The translations under genes were made by a program, and so were the position numbers. Positions 48,813 through 58,581 of a DNA stretch of 64,000 nucleotides are shown here, one piece after another. This DNA is from Phycisphaerae bacterium (GTDB lineage Bacteria; Planctomycetota; Phycisphaerae; Tepidisphaerales; Tepidisphaeraceae): positions 1 through 64,000 of the forward strand of contig JAUJNJ010000022.1 of NCBI GenBank assembly GCA_030448225.1. Direction: 5' to 3'. Each line of letters opens with the position of its first letter. Positions within the stretch are counted from its first letter, which is position 1. The notes under the pieces were generated by a model, which ran no database searches, was not told the origin of the DNA, and was given only the letters and a program-made list of their open reading frames with translations.

Positions 48813-49238
48813 ATGCACCGCCCCGCCCTCCGATGGCTCGTCCTGCTCTTCACGTGCGCGTGGTTCGGCGTGCTCGTGCCGGTCCACAACCGCGGGCAGA
48901 TCACCCTCGGCGGCCCGCGGGCCGCGGCAACCGCCACGGCGTGTTGCCCGGGTGAGGCGAAGGCCAGGCCCGCCGTGGCCGCGTGCCATCCGGTGAAGCC
49001 GGCCGCGGCCGAAACGCCGGCCCGCGCGAACGCGGCCGACGCCCCGCCCGACGACGCGCCCGCCGCCGGCGACTGCGCCGTCTGCCACTTCATCGCCGCG
49101 CTCGACCTGCCGGCCCCCGTGCTGCTCGACGCCCCGCCGCTGGGCGCGGCCCGGCCGCCGGCGCGGTTCGGCCTGCCCGAGCCGGCCCGCCTCGCCCTGA
49201 TCCACGCCTGCCGCGAGCGCGGCCCGCCCGTCGCATGA
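48813..49238 (+). CDS. Cys/His-rich envelope protein, 141 aa
   Basis: MHRPALRWLVLLFTCAWFGVLVPVHNRGQITLGG provides a signal or anchor helix, with a 'VPVHxRGxIxLxG' block. The rest has Cys and His clusters (TACCPGEAKARPAVAACHPVKP, DCAVCHFIAALDLPAP). The CxxCHF ligand set looks able to bind copper or another soft metal, and similar small planctomycete proteins (DUF2946-like) lie in metal-handling loci. That is inference. It precedes a prepilin, a His-rich membrane protein and a sialidase-like gene on the same strand. Confidence 0.7.
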   Translation: MHRPALRWLVLLFTCAWFGVLVPVHNRGQITLGGPRAAATATACCPGEAKARPAVAACHPVKPAAAETPARANAADAPPDDAPAAGDCAVCHFIAALDLPAPVLLDAPPLGAARPPARFGLPEPARLALIHACRERGPPVA

Positions 49239-49459
49239 TGAATCGTTCCGGATCGGCCTCGCGCGCGGCGGGCCGCGCGCCGGCCGCGCGCCCTCGCGCC
49301 AGATTTCATGGCGCGGGCGCTGTCGCGGCATGCGAACTTCGATCGATCATCGCGTCCCCTCTCGCCACGCGGCGGGCAAGCCCGCCGGCTTAATGGGGGA
49401 GCGGACAAGCGCGCCGGGAAGGACCTCGCTTCCCGCGGGAAGGATCAAACGGTACACCC

Positions 49460-50181
49460 ATGCGCCACCTCACGCACCACCGCGCCGCGCGCCGCACCGC
49501 CGCCCGCGCCCGGCCGCGGGGCGCGGCTTTTCGCTCGTGGAACTGCTCGTCGTCATCGGCATCATCGCGGTGCTGCTCGGCGTGCTGATGCCGGCGCTGG
49601 CTGGGCGTTCGCAGGGGCGGGCCATCGCCTGCCTGTCGAACGTGCGGCAGATCGCCGTCGCGTCGATCATGTACGCGCGGAGACGAGGCGGCTTCGTCGC
49701 CTACGTCGGCGGGCCGCGGCCGAGGACCGCAAGGAACTGCTGTACCCCTACCTCCTCCAGGGGCGGCGCAACGGCGACACCGCCGGCGACCAGGTGTGGC
49801 ACTGCCCGGCGAACGGGCGGGCGGGCGAGGAGGCGAGCTACGGGTTCAACACGCGGCTCAACGGCGTGCGCATCACGCGCGTCCGCCGCGCGGCCGGACC
49901 GTCGCGGCTGTGCGACGCGGGCCTGAAGGACGCGCGCGCTTGGCGCCCGTCGCTCGCGACGCACTGCTGGTCGCCGATGACGGCCGCGAGCCGTCGTCGT
50001 GCCGGCCGAACCACCTGCGGCACCCGGGCAGACCGTTTCCGTCGGCTTCGTCGACGGGCACGCCGAGCGGATGCCGATGGCGATGCCGTTCTACCCCGGC
50101 CCGCCCGGCGCTACGCGGCCGAACGGCGTCACCGACCCGGGCGACCCGCAATACCAGGACTCCCTGTGGGACCTCGAGTAA
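49460..50181 (+). CDS. Type II secretion/DUF1559-type prepilin-like protein, frameshifted
   Basis: ATG 49460 starts a short basic leader. One frame break near 49528 leads into the prepilin signature GFSLVELLVVIGIIAVLLGVLMPAL. 'SQGRAIACLSNVRQIAVASIMYARR' follows, typical of planctomycete H-X9-DG pilin-like proteins. After further breaks the C-terminus is 'VSVGFVDGHAERMPMAMPFYPGP..', with the DGH motif. Planctomycetes encode dozens of these secreted pilin-like proteins; the role is unknown. Three or more breaks occur; the stop at 50179 (after DSLWDLE) is in the last frame. Confidence 0.75.
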
Positions 50182-50334
50182 AACCGCGTTTGAGACGTGG
50201 GGAGCGCACGACGCGTGTCTCGCCCGCTTTCCTCTCCGGCGTTGTCCTCTCTCAAGACGCGGGCGCCGGGACGACCGCGCCCCACGCTCCGCGCGTCGAC
50301 TGCCCAAATACTTTCCACACGCCGAGGCAACGAC

Positions 50335-50917
50335 ATGACGACGCGACACGACAGACCCGCCGCGGGCCGCGACGCTCGCGACCCGGACCGCATGCCGCAC
50401 GCGATCGCCGGGATCACCCTGCTCGTCGCGATCGCCGCCGCGGCGTATGTCTGGCGACAGGGCCGAGCACCGGGCGGCGAACGCGGCCTCTCACGCCGCC
50501 GACGACCACCCGTCCGGCCACGGCGGACACGCCGACGCCGACGCCGACGCCGATGCCGGTGCCGCCGACGACATGCACGATATCCAAGACGCCGCCCCCG
50601 GCGCTGACCGCTCGGACGGACGGACGGCGGCCACGGCGGTGAAGCCGGCGGACATGGCACGACAGGCGCGGCCGCCGGCGTCACGGACGATCACGCCGGG
50701 CCGGCGGGCACCTGCGGGCCGCCGCCGCCGCGCTGCGGAACCGCGGGCGGTCACTCCAGACCCGCGGGCGGCCACGGGACGCCAGCGCGCCCCGCGGAGC
50801 CGGCCAGCGCGCCCGCGGGGGCCGCCGGCACAGAACCAGGGGGCCACTGGCGCACGCGCCGGACACGCGGGCGGGCACGGCGGGCACGGCAAGGCGGCGG
50901 CCAGGAACTCGGCGTGA
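50335..50917 (+). CDS. Membrane-anchored His/Asp-rich protein, or N-terminus of the sialidase-like gene
   Basis: MTTRHDRPAAGRDARDPDRMPHAIAGITLLVAIAAAAYVWRQG gives one transmembrane helix. After a break the extracytoplasmic part is 'DDHPSGHGGHADADADADAGAADDMHD', then basic Arg/Ala text and 'AGHAGGHGGHGKAAA'. The His and Asp clusters are metal-ligand-like. The frame can be joined to the downstream sialidase-like gene (ELGVTSLDVYRG and on), so this may be the anchor of one larger protein. The sequence is too broken to decide. Confidence 0.45.
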
Positions 50918-50942
50918 CGAGCCTCGACGTGTACCGAGGGCG

Positions 50943-52376
50943 ATGCGCGTCCACCTCCTGCTCGCCCGCCGCGACGCCGGCGGCGACGGCTCGCCGGCGA
51001 TGGAGTACTCGCGGTCGGACGACGGCGGCCGGACGTGGTCGGCGGCGCCCCGTCGCCGTGGGCGCGGCCCAGCCCGCGGCGGGGCCGATCAAGCGCGCCG
51101 ACGCCCGACGCACCGTCGTCGCGGCGGGCGATCGCGTCGTCGCGGCCTCGACGACCGCCGGCACGCTCGACCGCATGGGCCGCGGCCCGATCGCCACCGC
51201 GATCTCCGCCGGAAGAAGCGCGGACGTGGCGGCCCGGCCCCGAACACCGACGACGGCCCGGCGACCGGCCACGCGTTCGTCGACCTCGCGGCCGACGCGG
51301 GCCGCGATCCCCATCGTCTGGCTCGACGGCCGCGACCACCCGCGACGGCGGCTACGACGGCGCGCGGCTGTTCGCGAGAACGACGCCCCCGCATCCCCGG
51401 CGGCGCTACCCGAGCGCCGCCGACGCCGGCTGGGGCGTCGGGTGCATCGACTCCCGCGGCGTCTGCCGCTGCTACGCCCGCAGATGCGACACCAACGCGA
51501 TGTACCCGGGTGCAATCACGGACAGCGGCTCATCGAAAATCTCGCGTTCGGCAGCGGCGGCAGTGGCACCCGCGGCAACCGTTCCGACGTCGGCGGGCAC
51601 GCCATCGGCGGGCAGGGTTGCGGTACGCGCTCGACCGACGGCGGCCGGACGTGGTCGCACGGCGTGACGCTCGTCGACAAGACGTGCAGGTGCTGCTGGA
51701 ACACCTGGCCGCCGCGGCGGCCGCGTCGCGGTGATGTACCGCGGCACGCGCGCCGCGCCGACGTAGCGGTCGTCACCTCGGCCGACGGCGGCGCGACCTG
51801 GGCCGCGCTTCGTCACCGTCAGCACGCCCTTCGGGTGGGACATCAACGGCTGCCCCCACGTCGGCGGCGGCCTGGCGTTCGCGGCCGGCGGCCGGCGATG
51901 CGACATCGTCGTCGTCGACGACGACGACGCCGACGACGACAACGAGAGCGCCCAGCGGAACGAACGACGACGCCGCCAGCCGCACCGCCACTGAACGCCG
52001 TCGTCTGGACCGCCCGCAGCGGCGGCGCGACCGGCTTCTTCCCTCCTCGCGTGACGGCGGCGCGACGTGGACCGCCCCCGCCCAGCAGCGCGGCGACCCC
52101 GCCTCCTGGCACGCGGACGTCGCCGCGGGCCGAACAGCCGCGTGCGCGCCGCGTGGGACATGTACGCGAAGAGCGGCCCCGCCGTCTTCGCCGCGGCGCT
52201 GTCGGCCGACGGCGGCCGCACGTGGGGGCCGCCGCGACAGCTCAGCCGCCCCGGCGCGACCGCCACGCGCCGCGTCGTGCCGGCCGGCGGCGTTCCGCGT
52301 CTTCTGGACCGGCAAGCCCGCCGGCCAAACCGCCGCGTGGGAGAGGCTGCCCGCGTGGCCGCCGCCGGGGAAATGA
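50943..52376 (+). CDS. Sialidase-like (BNR/Asp-box) beta-propeller protein, frameshifted
   Basis: Recovered strands are 'MRVHLLLARRDAGGDGSPAMEYSRSDDGGRTW', 'VDLAADAG..RDPHRL', 'RSTDGGRTWSHGVTLVDKTCRCCWNT', 'TSADGGATWA', 'GWDINGCPHVGGGLAF', 'VVWTARSGGATGFF', 'FAAALSADGGRTWGPPRQLSRPGATAT', and an end close to 'FWTGKPAGQTAAWERL'. Four Asp-box (S-x-D-G-G-x-T-W) repeats define a six-bladed sialidase-type propeller. The 'TCRCC' block occurs in a distinct group of such proteins. The role may be carbohydrate or metal binding. Ten or so breaks occur; the stop is at 52374-52376. Confidence 0.7.
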
Positions 52377-52514
52377 ACCGCAGAGGCGGGGGCCGCGGAG
52401 CAGGCAGAGGAACTTTGGAAGGCTCCTCATTCGGAGCAGCGGCGACCCGCGTTTCAGCGTCGACTCGGCGGGCGGGCGAGCCGGCGGTGGCGGAACGCGG
52501 CGGGAACAAACACG

Positions 52515-52920
52515 ATGAAGACCCGCCCGCAGACGAGATCGAACGCCGCCGCCCGGTGTGGGCGGCGTATCGAGTTCTTCTCGACACCGCGGCTCACGAC
52601 GCGGCCGACCACGAGCGCGCCTCGCGGGCGTGCTCGCGGCGTCCGGCTACGGCGAGCGGGAACTGGAAGCGATTTTGTGGGGCGAGCTGTGCCCGGTCCT
52701 GTGGTCGAACCTCGCCAGCGTCGCCGGCAGTGGGCCGGCTTCGACATGGCGAGCATCGAGCAGCAGATCCTGTCGCGGCCGGCCGGGCCGGTCCGCCGCT
52801 GGTGGTCGTACGTCAGCGGCGGCAGGCTGGCACGTGCGGATTGGGATAAGGTCCGTCAGCGACTCGCGGCCGCGACGGCGTCGACCCGAAGGTCAAGCCG
52901 TTCTACAACGTGACCTCGTT
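52515..52920 (+). CDS. DUF7079-like protein, frameshifted
   Basis: The frame begins MKTRPQTRSNAAARCG. After a break the body reads 'VLAASGYGERELEAILWGELCPVLWSNLASVAG', then 'WAGFDMASIEQQILSRPAGPVRRWWSYVSGGRLARADWDKVRQRL'. The 'VLAASGYxxxELExILWxElxPV' and 'WAGFDxxxxExxIL' blocks match small uncharacterised bacterial proteins called DUF7079. The function is unknown. At least two breaks occur; the ends are approximate. Confidence 0.55.
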
Positions 52921-52932
52921 CTCTGCGGCCTG

Positions 52933-53206
52933 ATGTTCTGCAGCGACTGCAAGCGGGAGGCGTCGTACGCCTCGCGCCACGTCCCACACTCCGACGGGAG
53001 ATATCGAGATCAGGCTCTGGCCATGGAGTCCGAGGGCTGGATGCTGCTGCCCGCCGACTGCGAGGTGGTCTGCCCGGCGTGTGCGGCGAAGCGCGCGGTT
53101 GCGGCGGCCCGACGCGTCGTCATGATCGTGGCCGGCCGCGGCCGGCCGGGGCGACATGTCGTCCCGGACGCCCGGTCGGGTCGAATCTCACGAGGAGACA
53201 GCGGAT
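52933..53206 (+). CDS. Small zinc-ribbon protein
   Basis: MFCSDCKREASYASRHVPHSDGRYRDQALAMESEGWMLLPADCEVVCPACAAKRAVAAAR has two CxxC pairs (CSDC and CPAC) about 45 residues apart. That is the shape of a small treble-clef or zinc-ribbon protein. It lies between the DUF7079-like gene and the DinB gene on one strand. The C-terminal end is not certain because the frame runs into the next gene. Confidence 0.45.
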
Positions 53207-53697
53207 ATGCCCACCGCCAACGAGATGATCGCCCACGGCCTGGCCGTGTCGCAGATGTTGCTGAAGGCGTTCGTGCAGGACCTGACGCCGGCCGAGATGC
53301 TGCACCGCCCGGCGCTGGGGCCAACTGCGCGCGTGGCTGCTCGGGCACATCAGCTGATCGATCGGCGCGTCCTCGTGCTGCTCGGCGCGCCGCACTGCCG
53401 CCGCTGCCGAACGGCTTCGAGCGGCAGTTCAGCCGCGACGCGGGGTGCCCGCAGGCCGAGGCGTTCGGCGACGTGTCGGTCATGGTGCCGGCGTTCGACG
53501 CGCACCGCGCGCAGCGATCGAGGCGGTGCGGCGCGACGCCGGAGCAGTTGAACCGGCCGATCGAGCGCCCCACCGCGCGGTTCAAGACCGTGGGCGAGTT
53601 CGCCAACTTCGAGGCCGCCCACACGTCGATACACGCCGGGCAGATCACGATCATCCGCCGGAGTTTGGGGCGTCCCTCCGCTGATCTGAGGGGATGA
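53207..53697 (+). CDS. DinB-family metalloprotein, frameshifted
   Basis: ATG 53207 (after GAGGAGA) opens MPTANEMIAHGLAVSQMLLKAFVQDLTPAEMLHRPA. A break precedes 'LPPLPNGFERQFSRDAGCPQAEAFGDVSVMVPAFDAHR'. The end is 'FKTVGEFANFEAAHTSIHAGQITIIRRSLGRPSADLRG', where 'HTSIHAGQITIIRR' carries two of the three DinB metal-binding His. DinB proteins are four-helix-bundle metal enzymes of uncertain function (thiol transfer in some). About two breaks occur; the length of about 163 residues is normal. Confidence 0.8.
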
Positions 53698-53781
53698 GGC
53701 GGGTGGAACGCTCTGGTGGAGTTTCGCGGTCACGCGCGCGGCGACGGGCAAGTCCCAGAGATAACGTCACTCTCCCCGCAA

Positions 53782-53815
53782 CCGGCAGCGGCCTTCGGGC
53801 TGCGGCGAAACGGGG
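53782..53815 (+). repeat. Dispersed hairpin element, copy 3 (variant)
   Basis: It has a GCAGC / GCTGC stem around GGCCTTCGG, followed by GGCGAAACGGGG. It lies 85 bp after the DinB stop. It aligns with the minus-strand copy at 54947-54983 with only a few single-base gaps. Confidence 0.65.
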
Positions 53816-53983
53816 ATCTTGCGGTGTTCGAACGGGCTCTTGATGAGGAGAACCTCGCGGTGAAAAGCGCGCGTCTGCACAGCCGGACGACGCAGGTACC
53901 GACCGTGGGACGTTCGTCCGGTTCGGTGCGCGCTCCGGTGCTCCGGCCTCACGCGACGCGGCTCTCTCCCTGAAAGCTTCTAA

Positions 53984-54101
53984 AAGTACCGGTCCGCGAG
54001 GATTGTCATCCTGAGCGCAAGCGAAGGACCTCCGCGGTCTAGCGGGAACCGGAGAGATCCTTCGCTTCGCTCAGGATGACAACCTGCTGACCGCGGTACT
54101 T
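53984..54101. repeat. Intergenic inverted repeat, 'GTCATCCTGAGCG' family
   Basis: The left arm (53984 to about 54035) contains AAGTACCGG and TTGTCATCCTGAGCGC AAGCGAAGG. The right arm (about 54054-54101) is its reverse complement, with CCTTCGCTTCGCTCAGGATGACA and GCGGTACTT. The arms are about 45 bases with few mismatches; the loop is short (about 20). It lies in the spacer between the DinB and P-loop genes. Confidence 0.85.
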
Positions 54102-54187
54102 CTGAACGCTCTGCCGAGCTCCGCTTCAGCAACTCCCGTTTAGCCGCCGCTCGCTGGCGCCGCGTTCGACCGACCCCGCTCGCGTCT

Positions 54188-54763
54188 CTCCCGCCACTTG
54201 CACCTGTGCCCGTGAGCGCATCGTCCTCACCGGCGGCCCCGGGGCCGGCAAGACCGTCGTCACGAGCCGGCTCGCCCGCGCGCCCACGACCGGTTCGTGC
54301 TCGTGCCCAGGCGTACAGGTCTACCGCGACCTGCAGACGCGGTGGGACCTGCTCGACCTGCTCGGCCGCCGCGAGGTGCAGCGGCGGATCTCGCCTCCAG
54401 GTGGCCCAGGAGGCGGCTGGCGGAGGCCCTTGGGCCGCGCGCTCCTGCTCGACCGCGGCACGATCGACGGGGCCTACTGGCCGACGGCGCCGACTACGGC
54501 GCGACCTCGGCACGAACCGCGCGGCCGAACTAGCGCGACGACGTCGTGGTCTGGATGGAAACGTCGGCCACGATCGGCGCTCTACGACGGCGGCTCGTCC
54601 AACCCCTGCGCTTCGAGGACCCCGCCGGCGCGTCGCCAGCGGCCGCCTGCTCGACCACGCTGTGGGCCACCCGAACAGCTGTCGCGTCGGCGCGTTCCCC
54701 GATTTCGAGGACAAGATGCGGGCAGTCGAAGAAGAGCTGGCGCAGGCGATGGGTGACGCGACG
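54188..54763 (+). CDS. AAA_28-like P-loop protein (NadR/Ttd14-type), frameshifted
   Basis: The first recoverable segment is 'CARERIVLTGGPGAGKTVVTSRLA', a Walker A loop (GGPGAGKT). 'VYRDLQTRWDLLDLLGRREVQRRI' and 'LGRALLLDRGTIDGAYWP' follow, with 'LLLDRG' as the Walker B-like acid. Then come 'VVWMETSATIGALYDGGSSNPCRFED' and 'HAVGHPNSCRVGAFPDFEDKMRAVEEELAQAMG'. The order and the last block match the AAA_28 P-loop family, which binds or phosphorylates nucleotide-like ligands. The true start is unclear, as the N-terminus is broken. At least four breaks occur. Confidence 0.6.
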
Positions 54764-54946
54764 CCGCCGTGTTCGGCCGGCCCGCTCGCGACCCGCGCGC
54801 ATGCCGCCCTCCGACGTCGCTCGGCGGGCAAGGTACGCACGCGTGTCAGGGCGGGTTCCATCCCTGCAGCGGAAACGCCGGGGCCCGCAGCCCGACGCGG
54901 CTCGCATGCGAGCGGGCCCACGCAGCTGTCCGGACAACTCCACGTG

Positions 54947-54983
54947 CCCCGTTTCGCCGCAGGCCCAGAAGGGCCGCTGCCGG
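54947..54983 (-). repeat. Dispersed hairpin element, copy 4 (variant)
   Basis: On the minus strand it reads CCGGCAGCGGCCCTTCTGGG then CCTGCGGCGAAACGGGG. The stem pairs GCAG with CTGC and GCCC with GGGC, compensating the changes seen in copy 3. It lies in the gene-free stretch after the P-loop gene. Confidence 0.6.
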
Positions 54984-55026
54984 TCATTCGGTGTCGCGCG
55001 CTCAACCGAATGCGCATGCCGCGAGA

Positions 55027-55252
55027 TCAGGGGTTCCACCACGTCGGAACGCGGGCCTTGCGGCGGGCGGTAGGCGCGGCCTCCACCGGCCGCGCCCGGC
55101 GGATCGGCGGGACGCGGGGGAGCGTGGGCGTCACGGGCATCAGGTTGGGCGGCATCTTCTTCGGCTGACGCGCGGCCTGCTCGGCGGCGCTCGGCCACGT
55201 GGTTGCCGGGCTCGGGCCGGCCGTCGGGCTGCTGCTCCTGGGTGTAGGGCAT
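55027..55252 (-). CDS. Small basic protein, about 75 aa, one frame break
   Basis: ATG 55252 (after GGAGA) opens MPYTQEQQPDGRPEPGNHVAER. The frame breaks near 55195 and continues 'QPKKMPPNLMPVTPTLPRVPPIRRARPVEAAPTARRKARVPTWWNP' to the stop at 55027. The C-terminus is Pro/Arg-rich and basic with a final WW. I do not know the family. The clean second half and ribosome site suggest a real gene. Confidence 0.4.
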
Positions 55253-55772
55253 ACATATGGATCGTCTCCGGAAGAAGGTCGTGTTCGCGGTGCGGCTGTC
55301 TCGGACGCGGGGGAGCCGCTTGCAATCCTGACGTCGTCGGGCGAGGCACGGTCGCTGACGATCATACCCAAATGAGGCGACGCGCACCGTCGCCGTGCCG
55401 CCGGGGTCGCACTGCCGCGGTCGGTGCAGCGCGGCGTGTTCGCGGGCGGATGTCGAATGAAGGCGGTATCGCACGGTCTTTAGGACCCGGGTGGCCATCG
55501 GCGAGGGTTCGGCCCGCTGACGCGGCGAGGCCGCAAGCCCCGCCACGCCGGTCAGGCGCGGCGAACAAACCAACTCGGGACGGACGGGAGCAGACCCGCC
55601 CAGTCGCCATCGCCGCCCCGGCCGCCCCGCGGTTGCCACCGTTCGATCCAAATTTTTCCGCTCCTGAAATAAAGCCGTCGTCGTTCCGACCACCCCACCA
55701 GTGAGGGGCGTGCCCCGGCGTTCGGAACGATCCACCCGGCCTGATGAGGGCCCGGTCAGCAGGAGCTACGTT
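55253..55772. other. Gene-free stretch, about 520 bp
   Basis: No credible frame was found. A TTTTTCCGC-type AT-rich patch near 55648-55656 and an AGGAG at 55761-55765 lie just before the coiled-coil gene. This is probably the promoter region of the downstream signalling locus. Confidence 0.4.
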
Positions 55773-56632
55773 ATGATCTACAAAGCCATCAAGGTCGGTC
55801 TCCTCGGCACCGCGGCGGCGGCCGTGGCCGGGGCTGGTGTTCGGCAGCGATCTGGGGAGCTACGTGAGAAAGCTCGACGCCTTGCGTCACGTCCGCCATG
55901 AAAGACAACGTGCCGATCGAGTTCGAGCTGCGCGCCCCGCGACCTGCTCGACGACATCCTGCCCGAGATGCAGGCGAGCATCCGCGCGATCGCCGAGCAG
56001 GAGGTCGAGTTGGCCGGGCTCAAGGCCGAGATCGCCGACGGCGAGCGGGCAGCAGCCGAGCAAGAAGGGCAAGGTGGCGAAGGTGCCGTGCCTCTCCACC
56101 CCCGGCAGTTCTTATAGCATCGGGCAGGTCATCTACAGCCGCGACGAGCTGACCGACGACCTCGCCCGCCGCTTCGAGCGGACGAAGGAGGCCGAGATGG
56201 CGGCGCATCCGGCGAAGCGCCCGGCTGCTGGCCAACCGCGAGAAGGCGGCAAGCGTCGCTGCAAATGTTCGACCCACCCGCGAGCAGCGCGGCGTGCTGG
56301 AGGACCAGATCGCCGCCCTGGAGAACCAGCACAAGCTCGTGCAGATGGCGTCGGTCGACAGCGGCGTGCAGGTCGATCACAGCAAGCTCGCCCAGACCGA
56401 GCGGCTCATCTCGGACATCAAGCAGCTCGACGTCGCCGAGCGCGTCACGGCCCACAAGGCGAAGTTCGTCGACGCGATCCCGATGGAAGCCGCCGTGGAC
56501 GAGAAGGAACTGACCGAGGTCGACGCCTACCTCGCCCCCGAGCCGGCCGCCCTGCCGAAAGTGGTGGACGCCGACGGCGAGTCCAAGGCGAAGGAGAAGG
56601 CCGACGAGGTGACGCAGGCCGACCGGCCCTGA
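55773..56632 (+). CDS. Membrane-anchored coiled-coil protein, planctomycete family, frameshifted
   Basis: ATG 55773, after AGGAG, gives MIYKAIKVGLLGTAAAAVAGG and, after repairs, 'LVFGSDLGSYV'. 'MKDNVPIEFELRAARDLLDDILPEMQASIRAIAEQEVELAGLKAEI' begins a long coiled coil. Next comes 'YSIGQVIYSRDELTDDLARRFERTKEAEM', then 'REQRGVLEDQIAALENQHKLVQMASVDSGVQVDHSKLAQTERLISDIKQLDVAERVTAHKAKF'. The end is 'AVDEKELTEVDAYLAPEP'. It has one N-terminal helix and PspA-like coiled-coil body. Similar proteins are conserved in planctomycetes, with no known function. It is the first gene of the kinase/sigma locus. Four or more breaks occur. Confidence 0.7.
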
Positions 56633-56828
56633 CCGGGAACGGGTGGGCTCGGCACGGGCACCGTGCCCGGCCGGGCGGCGGGGCCGCTTAGAATGGCCGC
56701 GGCGCCAATGGACGCGAGCCTTGCCCTGCCGCCTGGGCGGCGGCAACTCGTCCTCCCCCGCCGCCCCACCGTCGCCTTGCGATATACTGCGTCTTCCGTC
56801 CGAACGTCTACGAGCGGAGCGAACGGCC

Positions 56829-57789
56829 GTGCTGATCCTCAGGATTCGACAGCCGAGTGTGCGGCGGCCGACGGGCGGCTCGACGGGCGTTCGGGCTGGC
56901 CGACCGGCACGACGTGCGGAGCCACCGCCGCGGCCAGCGGCTCGTGGGGCAGGTCGTGCGGGCGGCCGTGGCACGGGCGGGGCGGCACCTCGACGACCAT
57001 CGCCCCGCCGACGCCGCCGCCGACGCCGACAAGGCCCGCCGCCTCGGCGGCGATGCGAGGTGGCGGCGCTGCGGACGCGGGCCGCCGAGGCTGCTCGCCC
57101 GCCACCGCGCTGAGCGCGCGGCGCTTCCTCGTGGCCGCCGCCCGCGAACAGGTGGAGCGCGACGACCTGTCGGGCGGCGGCCGCCTGCTCGCGACGACGC
57201 CGCCGCCGCGGCGGCCGGGCAGGAGAGCGGCGGGCGTGATCCTCCGCGACGTGGACGTGCGGCGGCGGGACCTGGCCGGCCGCCGTCGCCGGCGCCCAGG
57301 CAGCGGCTGGCTGCGACGACTTCGGGCGGCCGCCCGCCAGCTCGCCCGCGCGCCCGGCCGACGCCGCGGCCTTCGCCGCCTTCGCCCGTCGCCGCCCGCG
57401 TCGCCACGGCCGCGCGGCAGCGTCCGCCTCGACGCTGCGACGGCGACCTCCGCCTCGCCGGCGCGATGCTCGACCGGCTCGTGACGATCGACGGGCACGG
57501 CCTGGAGACGCAGCACCTCCGACAGGCGATGGCGCAGTGCCGGCTCGCGTGGGACCACGTCGACCGCTGCCAGACCCGACAGGCCGAGGAGGTCGTCCGC
57601 CGCCTCGCGACGCTGCTGCCCGACGCCACGTGGCTGGGCGCGTCACCCGCCAACTCCGCCAGGCCGCGGAACTGACCGACGAGCTGCGCCGGCCCGCTCG
57701 GCCTGCGCGGTCGACGGCGGCGCCGATGGGCCGGCGCCGACGACCGGCCCCGCAGCATCAGGGCGTTCGTCCGGAGCTTGCGGGGTTGA
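56829..57789 (+). CDS. TPR-like repeat protein, frameshifted
   Basis: GTG 56829 opens LILRIRQPS. The most readable parts are 'HDVRSHRRGQRLVGQVVRAAVARAGRHLDDHRPADAAADADKARRLGG', 'RFLVAAAREQVERDDLSGGGRLLATT' and, late, 'GLETQHLRQAMAQCRLAWDHVDRCQ', 'RRLATLLPDATWLG' and 'RQLRQAAELTDELR'. Helical, Ala/Arg/Asp-rich text with periodic Ala-x-x-Ala suggests tetratricopeptide-like repeats. The end in the last frame is RSIRAFVRSLRG with TGA at 57787. It has no catalytic motif. It is linked to the FHA and kinase genes, so it may be an adaptor. The sequence is badly broken. Confidence 0.45.
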
Positions 57790-57805
57790 CGCCCCCGCCG
57801 CTCCC

Positions 57806-58465
57806 GTGAGCGGCGAGCGATTGCCGGGGAAGTTCCTGCTGCAGGTCGACGGCGGCAGCTACGTGGTGCTGACGCAGCCGGTGGTGACGATCGGCCCGGC
57901 CGGCGCGCGTCGCGCCGACGTGGGGCTGATGACCGACGCCGGCGCGTCGGCGGCGCGATGAGCGGGTCGAGGAGGACTACTTCCTCCGCCCGGCCAGCCC
58001 CGCGACCGCCAACGGGCGGCCGTCGGCGGGCCGGCTTCTCGACGGCGGCGACGAGCTCGCGCTTGTCGCCGCGGCGCTGCCGGCTCACGTTCCGCCTGCC
58101 AGCGCGCCAGCACGTCGGCCGTCCTCGACCCTGACCGCGCGCGATACCCGCGGGCCGACGTGCGCCGGCTGATCCTGCTCGACCGCGAGCTCGTGATCGG
58201 CCCCGGCGGCGCGTGCGCGTCGACGACCTGGTGGAGAAGATCGTGCTGGTGCTCCGCGACGGCCGGCTGTTCGTCCAGACGGCGGCGATCCTCGTCGCCG
58301 GCCGCGACGCCGCCCCGCGGTCGGGCGTCCCGCTCGGCGCGCACGTGAAGGCGGGCGGTATCGTTCGTGGTGACGCGAACGAACGCGCGGGACGGACGTG
58401 CGACCGGCCCCGCCGCCGAGGCGGCTGGGGCGACGCGGGTCGTCGTGCGGCCCCTTCGAACGTGA
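57806..58465 (+). CDS. FHA-like phosphothreonine-binding protein, frameshifted
   Basis: GTG 57806 opens MSGERLPGKFLLQVDGGSYVVLTQPVVTIGPAGARRADVGLMTDAGASAA. This is an FHA-type start, with two strands and a 'VTIGP' turn in place of the canonical GR. It continues in another frame with 'EEDYFLRPASPAT.NGRPSAGRLLDGGDELAL' and 'LILLDRELVIGPGGA', then 'VRVDDLVEKIVLVLRDGRLFVQTAAILVAGRDA', which looks like a second FHA-like half. FHA domains bind phosphothreonine and often pair with Ser/Thr kinases, as here. The GTG start lies 17 bp after the previous stop. Confidence 0.5.
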
Positions 58466-58581
58466 GTGGGAAGGTTGCTGGCGGCGGTGCTGGGGTCGGG
58501 ATCGCTACACGGTTCGCCGCGTCGGCGCGAGCGACGCGGGACAAGTTCGGCACGCGAAACGCTTCGGGAGGTAGGTCGCCC

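Noticed and set aside
55253..55772. Minus-strand frame running from 55735 as one long protein
   Set aside because: Composition is Arg/Ala-rich with no motif. Only the short segment from 55252 looks gene-like.
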